DNA from: Ulva prolifera
Taxonomy: Eukaryota; Chlorophyta; Ulvophyceae; Ulvales; Ulvaceae
Assembly: GCA_023078555.1 (NCBI GenBank)
Contig: CM041202.1
Span: 2,352,022 to 2,416,021, forward strand
Length of the DNA: 64,000 nucleotides
Reading direction: 5' to 3'
Below the pieces are notes generated by a model, which saw only the letters and a list, made by a program, of their open reading frames with translations, searched no databases and was not told the DNA's origin. Below are positions 55,201 to 64,000 of the stretch, piece by piece. How positions within the stretch are numbered: the stretch's first letter is position 1; each line of letters begins with the position of its first letter. The translations under genes were made by a program, and so were the position numbers.

Positions 55201-56951
55201 ATGCATGAGCATGTGTACCGATATGGGGCCAGATCTGGAGTGAAGCCCCGATTTTTGTGCAGGCTCTCGCGTCGGCGATTGCGTCGGTCATCGCCGAGAT
55301 CTCGGCCTTCTGTGACACCACCGGCAACGGCTCAATCTGCGTCACTGGAGAAGCCAACATCTCGGCTGCCGCGGAGGTGCGCCGCCTTGCATACACCCTA
55401 TAGATCTAGAGCGCTCCAGCGCTTTCTGGACCCAAACCCCCCCAAGATACAACCAGGTGGCAGCTGAAGCACCGCTGCGCTTGCAGGCGACTGCAGCCGC
55501 ATTCGCCCGGGCGTTCCTCAACGCGTCTGGCACATGCGAGAACACGCTGTGTGAGTCATCTGTCGAGGTCGTGACAGAGGCCGTCACCAGCGTCAGCGCG
55601 GAGGCCGCCGCCAGGCTCCTCGTCGAAGAGTGTGCTGGTGCGCCCCCCCCCCCCCCCCCCCCCCCCCCCCAAATTGGTCAGTCAGCAACCGTGAATCCAT
55701 AAACCCCCCCCCACCCCCGTGCCTTACCTGAGAGGCCAGTCAGGGAGGGCAACTTCTCGGAAAACGGCTTCCCATGCCATTCTGTGCCATGCGCTGCGCT
55801 CTGCTCTGTGATGTGCTGTATGTGAGCTGTGCTCTATGGCGTATCACCTGTTGTCGACTGCTCGCAGCAGCTGGGATCGTTTATTGGGGCAGCCACCCAC
55901 CAGACAGTCCTAAAATTTGGGTGAGAGGGGGTTTGACCCCAGCACAGCTGTCGAAAAGCTAGGTACACAAGTGTGCATGGTTGAGGATCTGCCAGCCATC
56001 CAACCGGTGATGTGTACCGCTTGAAGCACAGTGTCGTGTGTGCAGCGGGTGGTGGTTCGATTGACGTTGAGGAGTTCGCGTCAGACTTTGTGGCCAACAC
56101 ATCCGCTGCTTTCGCAAGCATCATCGCCAATGTGCGCTTCCAACGCCTGACCCTTTAACGCACACCCCGCTTGCTGCGTCTGAACATAAACCCTCCTCGC
56201 TGCATGCGGTGTGGCACAACAGTGACCGTAGCGGTTACGTCGTGCTCGCTTGAGCCTGCGCCATACCTGGGGAATCCTTGCAAGTGCTTGCTGCGCCAGC
56301 GGTTCTTTGACAAACTCCCAAGCTTTGCCACAGGGCTGCAACTGGCTGTGGAAAGAATTGTGAATGGCATGAAAAAGACACAGAGACTTTGCGGTGCAGG
56401 CCACTGTCGTCGGCGGGCAGTGCTTCATCGATGTGAACATCACTGCCTTTACTACCATCATTCCTCCAGTGGTTGTGATCACGCCCCCTCCTCCCCCTCC
56501 CCCCATGGACGACAACGACACCATGCCCCCTCCCCCCCCTCCCCCGATGGGCGGCAACGACACAAACGACACCATGCCCCCTCCCCCCCCTCCCCCGATG
56601 GGCGGCAACGACACAAACGACACCATGCCACCTCCTCCCCCACCCCCCATGGGCGGCAACGACACGAATGACACGATGCCGCCTCCTCCCCCTCCCCCCA
56701 TGATGGATAACGACACCATCGTCTGCCCGAACGGCACGGAGTGCGTCCGCGACAACCGCCAGTGCGCCGGAGAGGACATCGGCGCCGCACGGCCGTGCTG
56801 CAGTGATAACTTCCTCTGCGTGCGCCGCAACGACCTGTTCGCTCAATGCCGCCTCAACGGCGAGCCGGGGCTTGTCAACTGGGAGGGTTCCATCCTGCCC
56901 TGCGGCGCGCCCAGCGACATCTCCGCTGATGACCTCCCAGCCCCACCATAG
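52272..56951 (+). CDS. secreted wall-type protein, nine exons, 562 residues
   Basis: Exons: 52272-52338, 52699-52788, 53192-53326, 53731-54008, 54523-54738, 55263-55376, 55487-55637, 56046-56131, 56400-56951. Every junction keeps phase, and the sum is 1689 nt. Donors are GTGCGG, GTGCGC or GTGTGC; acceptors end GCAG. Exon 1 is a signal peptide (MGFLKTAIPALCAAGLLSSA). Residues 23-379 are Ala-rich helical modules, each spread over an exon, with paired Cys and many Asn-x-Thr/Ser sites (AEAYAEAYVSATASASVC, ALASAIASVIAEISAFCD). Residues 408-479 hold five Pro7 blocks separated by MGGNDTND linkers. Residues 488-547 are Cys-rich (RPCCSDNFLC, FAQC), resembling fungal-type CBM1 or algal matrix domains. 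Probably a glycosylated cell-wall or matrix protein. Structure is strongly supported; function is inferred. The donor of exon 4 could lie three bases earlier. Confidence 0.85.
55643..55670. repeat. C28 run at the start of intron 7
   Basis: Begins five bases after the GT donor (GTGCG then C28). Intron 3 likewise begins GTGCGCAT then C15. Confidence 0.9.
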
Positions 56952-57366
56952 GCCAGCCCCGCCGGCTACCCTGCTTGAGCTTTGCAGCTGGTGCTTGTGG
57001 CCTGGCCTCAGGCCTGCGCTGCTGGTGTTGTGCAACATGTGTCGGGGCGGTGTTGTCTCCCAGCCAAGTGTGTGAGACAGTAGTACCTGCGTGCCGCCGT
57101 GGCTTGCAGCGGTGTGGACTATATGACAGTATTTTAGCAGATTGTTGATAGAGTCACATAGCGGAGGGGATGGGCGGGCTGGGGGTTCTGTGTGATGAGG
57201 GTCAGGACCGGGGCTTGTGTTATTTTTCTTGCCAAGCATGGGTTTCATGTGTTAATAGGCAGCTGTGCGACTAGCGCGATTGTCGTTTGCAAAGGCAATA
57301 GTGTACATGTGTTGCGGTATGAGAGTGTGCTGTTTGAGAGTTGGCCACTGTTGGCCAACAGTGTAC

Positions 57367-57371
57367 TGTAA
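57367..57371 (+). terminator. candidate TGTAA poly(A) signal
   Basis: First clear TGTAA after the wall-protein stop, giving a 3' UTR of about 420 nt, ordinary for chlorophyte genes. Confidence 0.4.
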
Positions 57372-59350
57372 TTCTGCCGCGGCAAGCATTCACGAAGTTG
57401 ACTACATGGACCACACGTATCAAGTAGGGAGAAGTTGCTAGCCGCAGCATAAGACTGGGGTGTTCCCTTGGCAGAACGGTCGTAGTGCAGGTGTGGGTGT
57501 TTGGATGGCACCCAAGGAACGCAGCTGAGCAGACACAGAGCATGTGGGACACCTCATGGAAATACACTCCACAAACACATGTCAGCAGCAGCAGCAGTAT
57601 TCTGCTATGTACTCTGGAAGCACATGTGCCTGTGACACTTGTACACACATCACCTGCCCAATTGTCGCTATCCTCAGTAAATTTGTATTTCGATCTTGGA
57701 CAACCATAAACCTGAATTTCGATCTTTCGACACATGTACATGCTGTGATGTTATGTTGCATTGGCCAGCACCAGGATAAGTTGCCAGGTTCACCGTGGCA
57801 CACAGGCCAGATAGCGCAAGCGTTGGGTGCCAGCAAAATGAAGATATGAATTGTGACGTTGTGTGGCGTACCCCACTTTACGTTTGGATCTGGACCAGGC
57901 CTGCTGGTCATCTGAGGCCACGACTTCACGGCCACCACGCTGACAGAGAACTTGCGCGAACTCACTGCATTTGGCTACGTAGACATTCACCTGACCTGAT
58001 AGCATACGTGAGGTACACTCGTCTTGTATAGTGTTCGTGACGTGTTGGATAGCGAGGATACACACATTGGACAGACTGCTCGCATCGGTGCTCACAAGGA
58101 TGAGATTCTGGCGACAAGTTTCAGAGATTTACGGACGTCATATTTTTTGTTTGTTGTGACATTACGAACAAACGTGGCTGGGCATTCAGTACCCAATTGA
58201 TACACGTCCCTGGACCTGCTGCAAAGAGCCTCCCATCTTTGACGAGCACGCCAGACGCAGCAAGGTCCATCACTCGGCTGAACGGAATTGCACATGATTG
58301 AACCAATTGGTCAAGCTACGCAAGCATCTGACACAGATTTGTTGCCGACTGTGATCTGCCTGAGCGCCTCGACGCGCACCACCATGGCCACTTCCTTCGG
58401 CTTTCGGAAGGAAGCCTCAGGAAGATGGCGAACAAGATCAAGCACTACTCATACTTGGCGTTGCCGTGGCAGATTGAGGTCTTCGAGGTGTGACAAACCG
58501 ACGCCCTTATCTCGCGAGAGCGAAGCGTAAGGTCGCCAGCACTGGCGAGGTCCTCAGCAGGCCTTCGCAGGAATGCTTTCGAATCGATCGGCGTGAGCCT
58601 CTATTTGCTACAAAGAACACACGTCATAGTGACAAGTCAGTGTTGATACGATGGCCGTTGTGTGTACGATCATCGTATCTGCCCGAGAAAAACAAGGACA
58701 TGTACAGCCTCGGAGGCTACCTGGCTACCTGTGGTTGAAGCCCACAGGTTTTGCCTGGACCAACGGTGCGCGTGGAATTCAAAATAACCCATTCCTGGTG
58801 CCAACATGAGCAGTGATGTACAATTAAAACTGCATTCGAGCATGCTGCCCACGCCAGCAGCGGTACGCCAGTCAAATGGTCAATGCAAGCATGTGCCAGG
58901 CCCAGCGACTGAACAAGAACAGGCCGTAAAAACTAAGGAACAGAAAAGAGACAAAAAATTGCACACTGCTAAGCTCTCAACGTCTGCTATATCGCAATAC
59001 TCAAGCACAGACAGCTCGCACAGTCGGTAGACCCACCACCAATCCACCAGAAGAGTGACTACCACAGCCTGAAAGGCCGGCTCTGACACAATTCCGTGAG
59101 CGTGGCTGTCGCACTCCAGTGATATGGCCGCTGTACCACTGGATTGCCACACAGGCTGGGTTCTCGGAGATCTGAGTCTGCCACAGTGGCCAGGCCTAGG
59201 ACTGGCAGTATCACCAGACTACCATGGTTCTGCAGAACATATGGTTTCGTCGTACACATATGTGTACGAAGAGGGCACCGAGAATGCAATCCAAACCTCA
59301 CCAGGCTCTCACGCCTGTGTGGCGCTCTGGTTTGCAACGCTTGCCAGAGA
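57372..59350. other. no recognised gene
   Basis: A minus-strand frame at 58121-58306 (LAASGVLVKDGRLFAAGPGT) and plus frames near 58288-58738 and 59124-59366 look partly protein-like but match nothing I know and do not join convincingly. They may be exons of one gene interrupted by the LTR element. Confidence 0.3.
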
Positions 59351-59355
59351 CGTGT

Positions 59356-60032
59356 TGTGGGAATAAACAGGTGATCTGTCACTTGTTGTATTGGCCTTTG
59401 CTCAATACATACACAGCACCTGTGCATTCTCTGTTCAGACAAGATTACATGTGCTAAGTTGTCTCACCTGTGGGAATAAACAGGTGATCTGTCACTTGTT
59501 GTATTGGCCTTTGCTCAATACATACACAGCACCTGCAACATCTGTTCTATGAACTATATGCTACCCACAGTTCTCACAATGACACTCAGCACACGAACAC
59601 AACATGCAGTCCAAACTACCGTAGCTGGATGTGCATACCTGTGCATTCTCTGTTCAGACAAGATGTCTGCTACAGAGTGCACGGCTGCATATATACCATT
59701 TCCACGCACACACCATGGTGCACAGAGCACAACACTCTGGCTCTGTGGAGCTCAGATCTACCAAATCATCCACACCATCACATCATACTATACAATAGGA
59801 TGTGTGGTGCTCTCACACGACTGCGTACGCGTCGTGTCACGCATCATGCCAGGCATCTGCCTGCATGCGTGTGTGTTGACTCGTTTTCCTGAGTCTTCAC
59901 TGTCCGTCTCACGTGTGCATGCAACACTAATAGAGGACAATCGTCAATGAGGCAGCCACTGCTGCACCTCACATTTGACTACAATATTAGCATGACTCAT
60001 TCTCACAGCCCAGAGAAGTCTGTGCTGCCACA
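59356..60032 (-). repeat. left LTR (3' LTR of the element)
   Basis: 677 bp, TGTGGG...CCACA. Its first part (112 bp) is duplicated in tandem: TGTGGGAATAAACAGG at 59356 and again at 59468, preceded by TGTCTCACC. Confidence 0.92.
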
Positions 60033-60675
60033 CTCCCCCTGAATGGTCATGCTATAGGCTGCAGTAGGATCTACATTCCCATGTGCCCCTTCTTCTAGAA
60101 GAAGAGCTCTTCTGCTTGTTCTTCTCAGTCACCCGTGCTGACATGTCATGACAGCATTTATAGACTCGTAACGCCCATGCACCCTTGTCAGACATTGGCC
60201 CAAGCAATTGCATCGCATTTTTGCTTCTCTCCCCCCGCGGCGCACCCTTGTGCTCTCAGCATTGTGTCGCTGCTGCACCCGTGGCCGTGTAGGATGCCGT
60301 CTTGACATCCATGCTGGACTGTACCAAGGTACCACACTCGGGCACCCCTGCTCATTCTTGGTGCTTGTGCTCACGACTGTCTGTCCTTCTATAGACACCT
60401 CGCATCGCTACACTCACCAGAGTGGAGCATCTCATCCATGCAAGCTACTGCTTCATGAATTCAGGCCATATTCACTCGCACGTCGGTCATACTCTGGCCG
60501 ATTCGCTGCTCATTGCTCGACAAACAGTAAAAGAAATGGTCAGAATGACTGCACACTCCCCCTGTTTGTCTCAATGTAGCACCCTTTCACAAACAAGCTC
60601 CCTTAGCAACACATGCTGTGGCTTGCTGCACTGCAAATCTGGTGCAGTACATCCTATGTATGTGCTTCATGCATG

Positions 60676-61407
60676 CTACATGACAGAGAGCCCTTCAAAC
60701 TTAAGCGCGTGTCCACAATGATGACAGAAACGATGTTCTTCGCCGTTTGCAACCATCACACGGCCATCACGTTCATCATCGCCATGACTGTCATCATCGG
60801 AATCATGCATATGCCTTTCACGGGCTGACCGCCCTCGAGTGCTCTCCAGCAGTCGTGTCGCTGATTTCAGCTCAGTCACGACCTGGTTGAACCCCGTCTC
60901 GACGTGTGGTGTCAGCAACAACACGAGGGATCCCTTCTCCGACGATTCTCGAAGACCCCGCACGAGTGCGTTGGCGGCAAGTTCATCAGCCGCTTCGAAA
61001 TTCGTATCTTCAAGCTTCTCGAGTACCTCCAGCACTCGTTCCGCAAACCGCGTGTATGACTCCGCCGTCATCTGCCTCATAGCATTCAATTGGTTAACGA
61101 GCAGCGGTTGCCTGAGCTGGAGCTCTGCTTCAAACTCAGCTCTTACCCTTTGCCACGCTTGCACCGAATTCGGAGCGCGTTTGATGATCCGCATCAAACC
61201 ACGATCGTCGACCGTCAGCAGCATTCGGCTCTTGACGTTGACATCCTCCCGGACTTCAGCCGGCTCCTCAGCGTCAGGCTCATCCGTGAGCCAGCGCTCG
61301 CAATTCATCGTTACCATCGAGGCCTCGAATTGCGCCGCCCACATGCGGTAGTCGCCATCTCTCTTCAGCTTTCTAACAGCGTTCAGAGCGTTGTTCCGGT
61401 ACTCCAC
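60676..61407 (-). CDS. Copia-type gag (243 residues)
   Basis: Starts MEYRNNALNAVRKLKRDGDY, about 30 bp inside the 5' LTR. It shows the Copia gag pattern: Trp-containing start (YRMWAAQFEASM), a Leu-rich middle (QLNAMRQMTAESYTRFAERV) and LRESSEKGSLVLLLTPHVE, then an Asp/His/Arg-rich part and a zinc-knuckle-like FCHHCGHALKFEG near the C-terminus. Gag forms the particle shell that packages element RNA. The frame is open and ends before the region where pol would lie. Same age as the element. Confidence 0.85.
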   Translation of the reverse strand: MEYRNNALNAVRKLKRDGDYRMWAAQFEASMVTMNCERWLTDEPDAEEPAEVREDVNVKSRMLLTVDDRGLMRIIKRAPNSVQAWQRVRAEFEAELQLRQPLLVNQLNAMRQMTAESYTRFAERVLEVLEKLEDTNFEAADELAANALVRGLRESSEKGSLVLLLTPHVETGFNQVVTELKSATRLLESTRGRSARERHMHDSDDDSHGDDERDGRVMVANGEEHRFCHHCGHALKFEGLSVM

Positions 61408-61436
61408 AGCGCAGTCCTCGCGATGGGCCCATAACT

Positions 61437-62538
61437 TGTGGGAATAAACAGGTGATCTGTCACTTGTTGTATTGGCCTTTGCTCAATACATACACAGCAC
61501 CTGTGCATTCTCTGTTCAGACAAGATTACATGTGCTAAGTTGTCTCACCTGTGGGAATAAACAGGTGATCTGTCACTTGTTGTATTGGCCTTTGCTCAAT
61601 ACATACACAGCACCTGCAACATCTGTTCTATGAACTATATGCTACCCACAGTTCTCACAATGACACTCAGCACACGAACACAACATGCAGTCCAAACTAC
61701 CGTAGCTGGATGTGCATACCTGTGCATTCTCTGTTCAGACAAGATGTCTGCTACAGAGTGCACGGCTGCATATATACCATTTCCACGCACACACCATGGT
61801 GCACAGAGCACAACACTCTGGCTCTGTGGAGCTCAGATCTACCAAATCATCCACACCATCACATCATACTATACAATAGGATGTGTGGTGCTCTCACACG
61901 ACTGCGTACGCGTCGTGTCACGCATCATGCCAGGCATCTGCCTGCATGCGTGTGTGTTGACTCGTTTTCCTGAGTCTTCACTGTCTGTGGCAATATGAGC
62001 TCTGTTAGCTGCTATGATCACTAGTCATACAGTACAGACTCCTGTCAATTGCCAGTCAAAGATGTTACAGAATAACTATGCCGTGTGTCTCACCTGTGGC
62101 AATATGAGCTCTGTTAGCTGCTATGATCACTAGTCATACAGTACAGACTCCTGCACCACGTAGTACGCTCAGCACACTGTTCTCTGCTGTAGTCAGTAGA
62201 CAGACACACACAAACAGCAAAGCATTCTCACCTGTCAATTGCCAGTCAAAGATGACCTGGAATTGATAGCTACGTCCTATATTCTGTGCTCTAGGCAGCC
62301 GACCTACGGTCTGCCCGCAGACTCACAGCCAAATGCATGTGATCTGCTGCACTCGCGTTATAACAGCTACGACACGCTTGCACCAGGGGAGCTCTGCTTC
62401 CCACACTGTCCGTCTCACGTGTGCATGCAACACTAATAGAGGACAATCGTCAATGAGGCAGCCACTGCTGCACCTCACATTTGACTACAATATTAGCATG
62501 ACTCATTCTCACAGCCCAGAGAAGTCTGTGCTGCCACA
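61437..62538 (-). repeat. right LTR (5' LTR of the element), with nested insert
   Basis: Same 677 bp as the left LTR, interrupted at 61986-62405. The primer-binding region lies directly inside it (about 61419-61436). Confidence 0.92.
61986..62405. mobile_element. nested solo LTR (420 bp)
   Basis: Ends TGTGGCAATATG...TTCCCACA, flanked by CTGTC at 61981-61985 and 62406-62410. Its first part (TGTGGCAATATGAGCTCTG) recurs at 62096, again after TGTCTCACC, as in the host LTR. A related but different Copia-type family; younger than its host. Confidence 0.9.
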
Positions 62539-62543
62539 CGTGT

Positions 62544-63029
62544 CCGTGATCTGGTCGTTGGAGCAGAGGCGGAGCGGCAGCGAGGCAGCTAGCTTGGCAG
62601 AAGGGCAGCTTGTCCATGGACTTGCAAACAAGGCAGGTAGCTTGTCCATGGACTTGCAAACAAGGGCACACATAGCTGCACGTGCACACACCGCCCGGGG
62701 CGCACACAGAATTAATTATTCTGAACGGCAGAGCCTTGAGGAGAGCCCGCGCGTTCCAGTCTCAAATGATTCGTATGATCAAGGCTAATCTGCAAACAGT
62801 AGCTATCTCTGCAACACTGGTCTGGAACGCAGGACGGGGGCTCAGGGATCAGCCTGACTGCAGATGACGCTGCCACGACTGCGTGCCGTCTTGCCGTGGA
62901 GCTCTATTCTTCGACTATAGTATACAAGCAGCAGACGTCTGCCATGTGGAGGCTGTGCATGTGAGCCTTCATAATGTCATGAGCCAGGCTGATGCGGGAG
63001 CTGCGCCTGCCCCTGGCTGCCCCTGCGCC
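62544..63029. other. gene-free stretch
   Basis: A direct duplication of CTTGTCCATGGACTTGCAAA (62608 and 62640). No gene seen. Confidence 0.45.
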
Positions 63030-63051
63030 AACCTACCCGCCTCTGCATGGC

Positions 63052-63085
63052 GCGGTGCGGCCCGCCTTGCTGCCTTTGTCCTTGT
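63052..63085 (+). mobile_element. retroposon family B, 34-bp tail-only copy
   Basis: Ends CTTGCTGCCTTTGTCCTTGT. Flanks at 63030-63051 and 63086-63107 are a perfect 22-bp target duplication (core CCTACCCGCCTCTGCATGGC). Confidence 0.94.
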
Positions 63086-63518
63086 AACCTACCCGCCTCT
63101 GCATGGCATGCATGTATAATTGCATGCAGAGAGCGCCATGCGGGCATTGCACGACCACGCACACTCAGCACGCGCTGGCTTGCTTCGCGTTAACACAACG
63201 TTGTGCCGGTGCTGCTCGTTTGCTTGTTCTGTGGGGAGTGCTGCAGCACAGCGGCTGTGGCTCAGGCGCACTGTGCACATGCTGAGGTGATGGCCCTGGT
63301 CTTGAGCTTTAAAGATAAAATTTAGATAAAATTTTGCTGTCTCTGCGGTGCCACCTGCCTCTCTGAAGTTGATACAGTGAGCACAACTGTTAGGCAGCAC
63401 CCACACTGATGCACATTTGCACAGACCCCAACAGACACACCCAGACACACCCCACAATTGTTAATTGTTTACACCCCCCGACTCCGAGTGAGTCACACAT
63501 CCCCACACGGGCGGGCAT

Positions 63519-64000
63519 GTGATGTGCTACAAGGGCAAAGCCGGAGGGGCCGATAGCACCGCCAGGACAACAGCGAAGCACACGAACAGCCCAAAGCACG
63601 CGTGTCAGGAGAGCGGCGGCCACCTCGAATCCGCCCGAACTCAGGGCCAAGTCCTAGCAAGCACCCCCACACAGCACCCCGCCCCAGCCCGACAGGAACC
63701 CACGTGGTGCACTGAAGATGCACCCGTATACCCCCACACCCACGCACCCGTCCCCGCTCAGCCCCCCAACACACGCACCCCCGCGCCCGAACGCAATACG
63801 ACCCCGCCGTCCGCGCAGCCGCGGCTGCCCAAGCTGGCAGCCCGGCCGGCGCCGGCCCAATGCGCAAGCCACCGGTGGGCCCCGCTGCCGCCCCCCTTCC
63901 CCACCCCCAGACCTCAACTCTAGCCCCCTTCCGCAGCCGCCCCCCGCTGCACCCCTGTACCCGAACAGATCAGCCCTGAGCAGCGGAGCAACACGGCAGC
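63519..64000 (-). mobile_element. retroposon family B2, runs off the window
   Basis: Minus strand: GT/G-rich body then GGCCCCTCCGGCTTTGCCCT-TGTAGCAC at the left end. Same order as 13437-13890. The extent beyond about 63870 is uncertain. 63108-63518 holds nothing I can name. Confidence 0.5.

Larger units (their letters stand above)
59356..62538 (-). mobile_element. Copia-type LTR element, gag only, young
   Basis: Left LTR 59356-60032 (677 bp) and right LTR 61437-62538 (1102 bp, which is 677 plus a 420-bp nested LTR and its 5-bp duplication). LTR ends are TGTGG...CCACA. Outer target duplication CGTGT (59351-59355 and 62539-62543). On the minus strand a purine tract (CAGGGGGAG) abuts the 3' LTR, and the gag frame lies at 60676-61407. 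The internal part, 1404 bp, is too short for a pol gene and none is seen, so the element is non-autonomous. The two LTRs look identical apart from the nested insertion, so it is very recent. It looks whole as a non-autonomous element. Confidence 0.93.

Noticed and set aside
56081-57248. Gly/Val-rich minus-strand frames
   Set aside because: Antisense of the Pro-rich last exon of the wall-protein gene.

Overview
The window looks like nuclear DNA of a chlorophyte green alga. Three things support this. Genes are split by short introns with GTGCG-type donors and GCAG acceptors. TGTAA, the usual green-algal poly(A) signal, closes several genes and retroposons. A secreted Pro/Asn-Asp-Thr-rich wall-type protein is present. 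There are no operons and no bacterial signatures. Most of the sequence is repeats and decayed copies, with few intact genes.

Layout. 1-569: 3' end of a protein kinase gene (+). 4.8-16.8 kb: two intact minus-strand genes for proteins with an N-terminal helical domain, a coiled coil and seven WD40 repeats, plus two decayed relatives between them. 17-19.5 kb: a decayed repeated gene family (other copies at 12.0-12.8 and 32.6-32.9 kb), one copy interrupted by a LINE 3' fragment. 20.69-23.87 kb: about 18.5 copies of a 172-bp satellite, with a 344-bp dimer order at its right end, followed by a 94-bp triplication. 26.3-26.6 kb: a fold-back element rich in GCCCTTA/TAAGGGC. 29.8-31.4 kb: a third intact helical-WD40 gene, with a hAT-like MITE just downstream and a retroposon fragment just upstream. 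34.3-34.9 kb: another decayed WD40 relative. 38.9-39.5 kb: a second MITE copy and a 445-bp TIR element. 41-52 kb: a zone of many 3'-end fragments of one LINE family, several with exact target duplications and several carrying palindromes. 47.45-47.75 kb: a 12/13-bp minisatellite. 52.3-57.0 kb: a complete nine-exon gene for a secreted wall-type protein. 59.36-62.54 kb: a young gag-only Copia-type LTR element with a solo LTR nested in one of its LTRs. 63.0-64.0 kb: 3' fragments of a second retroposon family.

The most interesting points are: (1) the helical-domain/coiled-coil/WD40 family, three intact and three decayed members on the same strand, whose domain order recalls HeLo/MLKL-NTD-WD40 cell-death sensors; (2) retroposition of very short 3' tails (about 24-46 bp) ending at TGTAA and bounded by target duplications; (3) a 172-bp satellite with dimeric higher-order structure; (4) the phase-consistent nine-exon wall-protein gene. 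All functional assignments come from reading the sequence; no database search was run.
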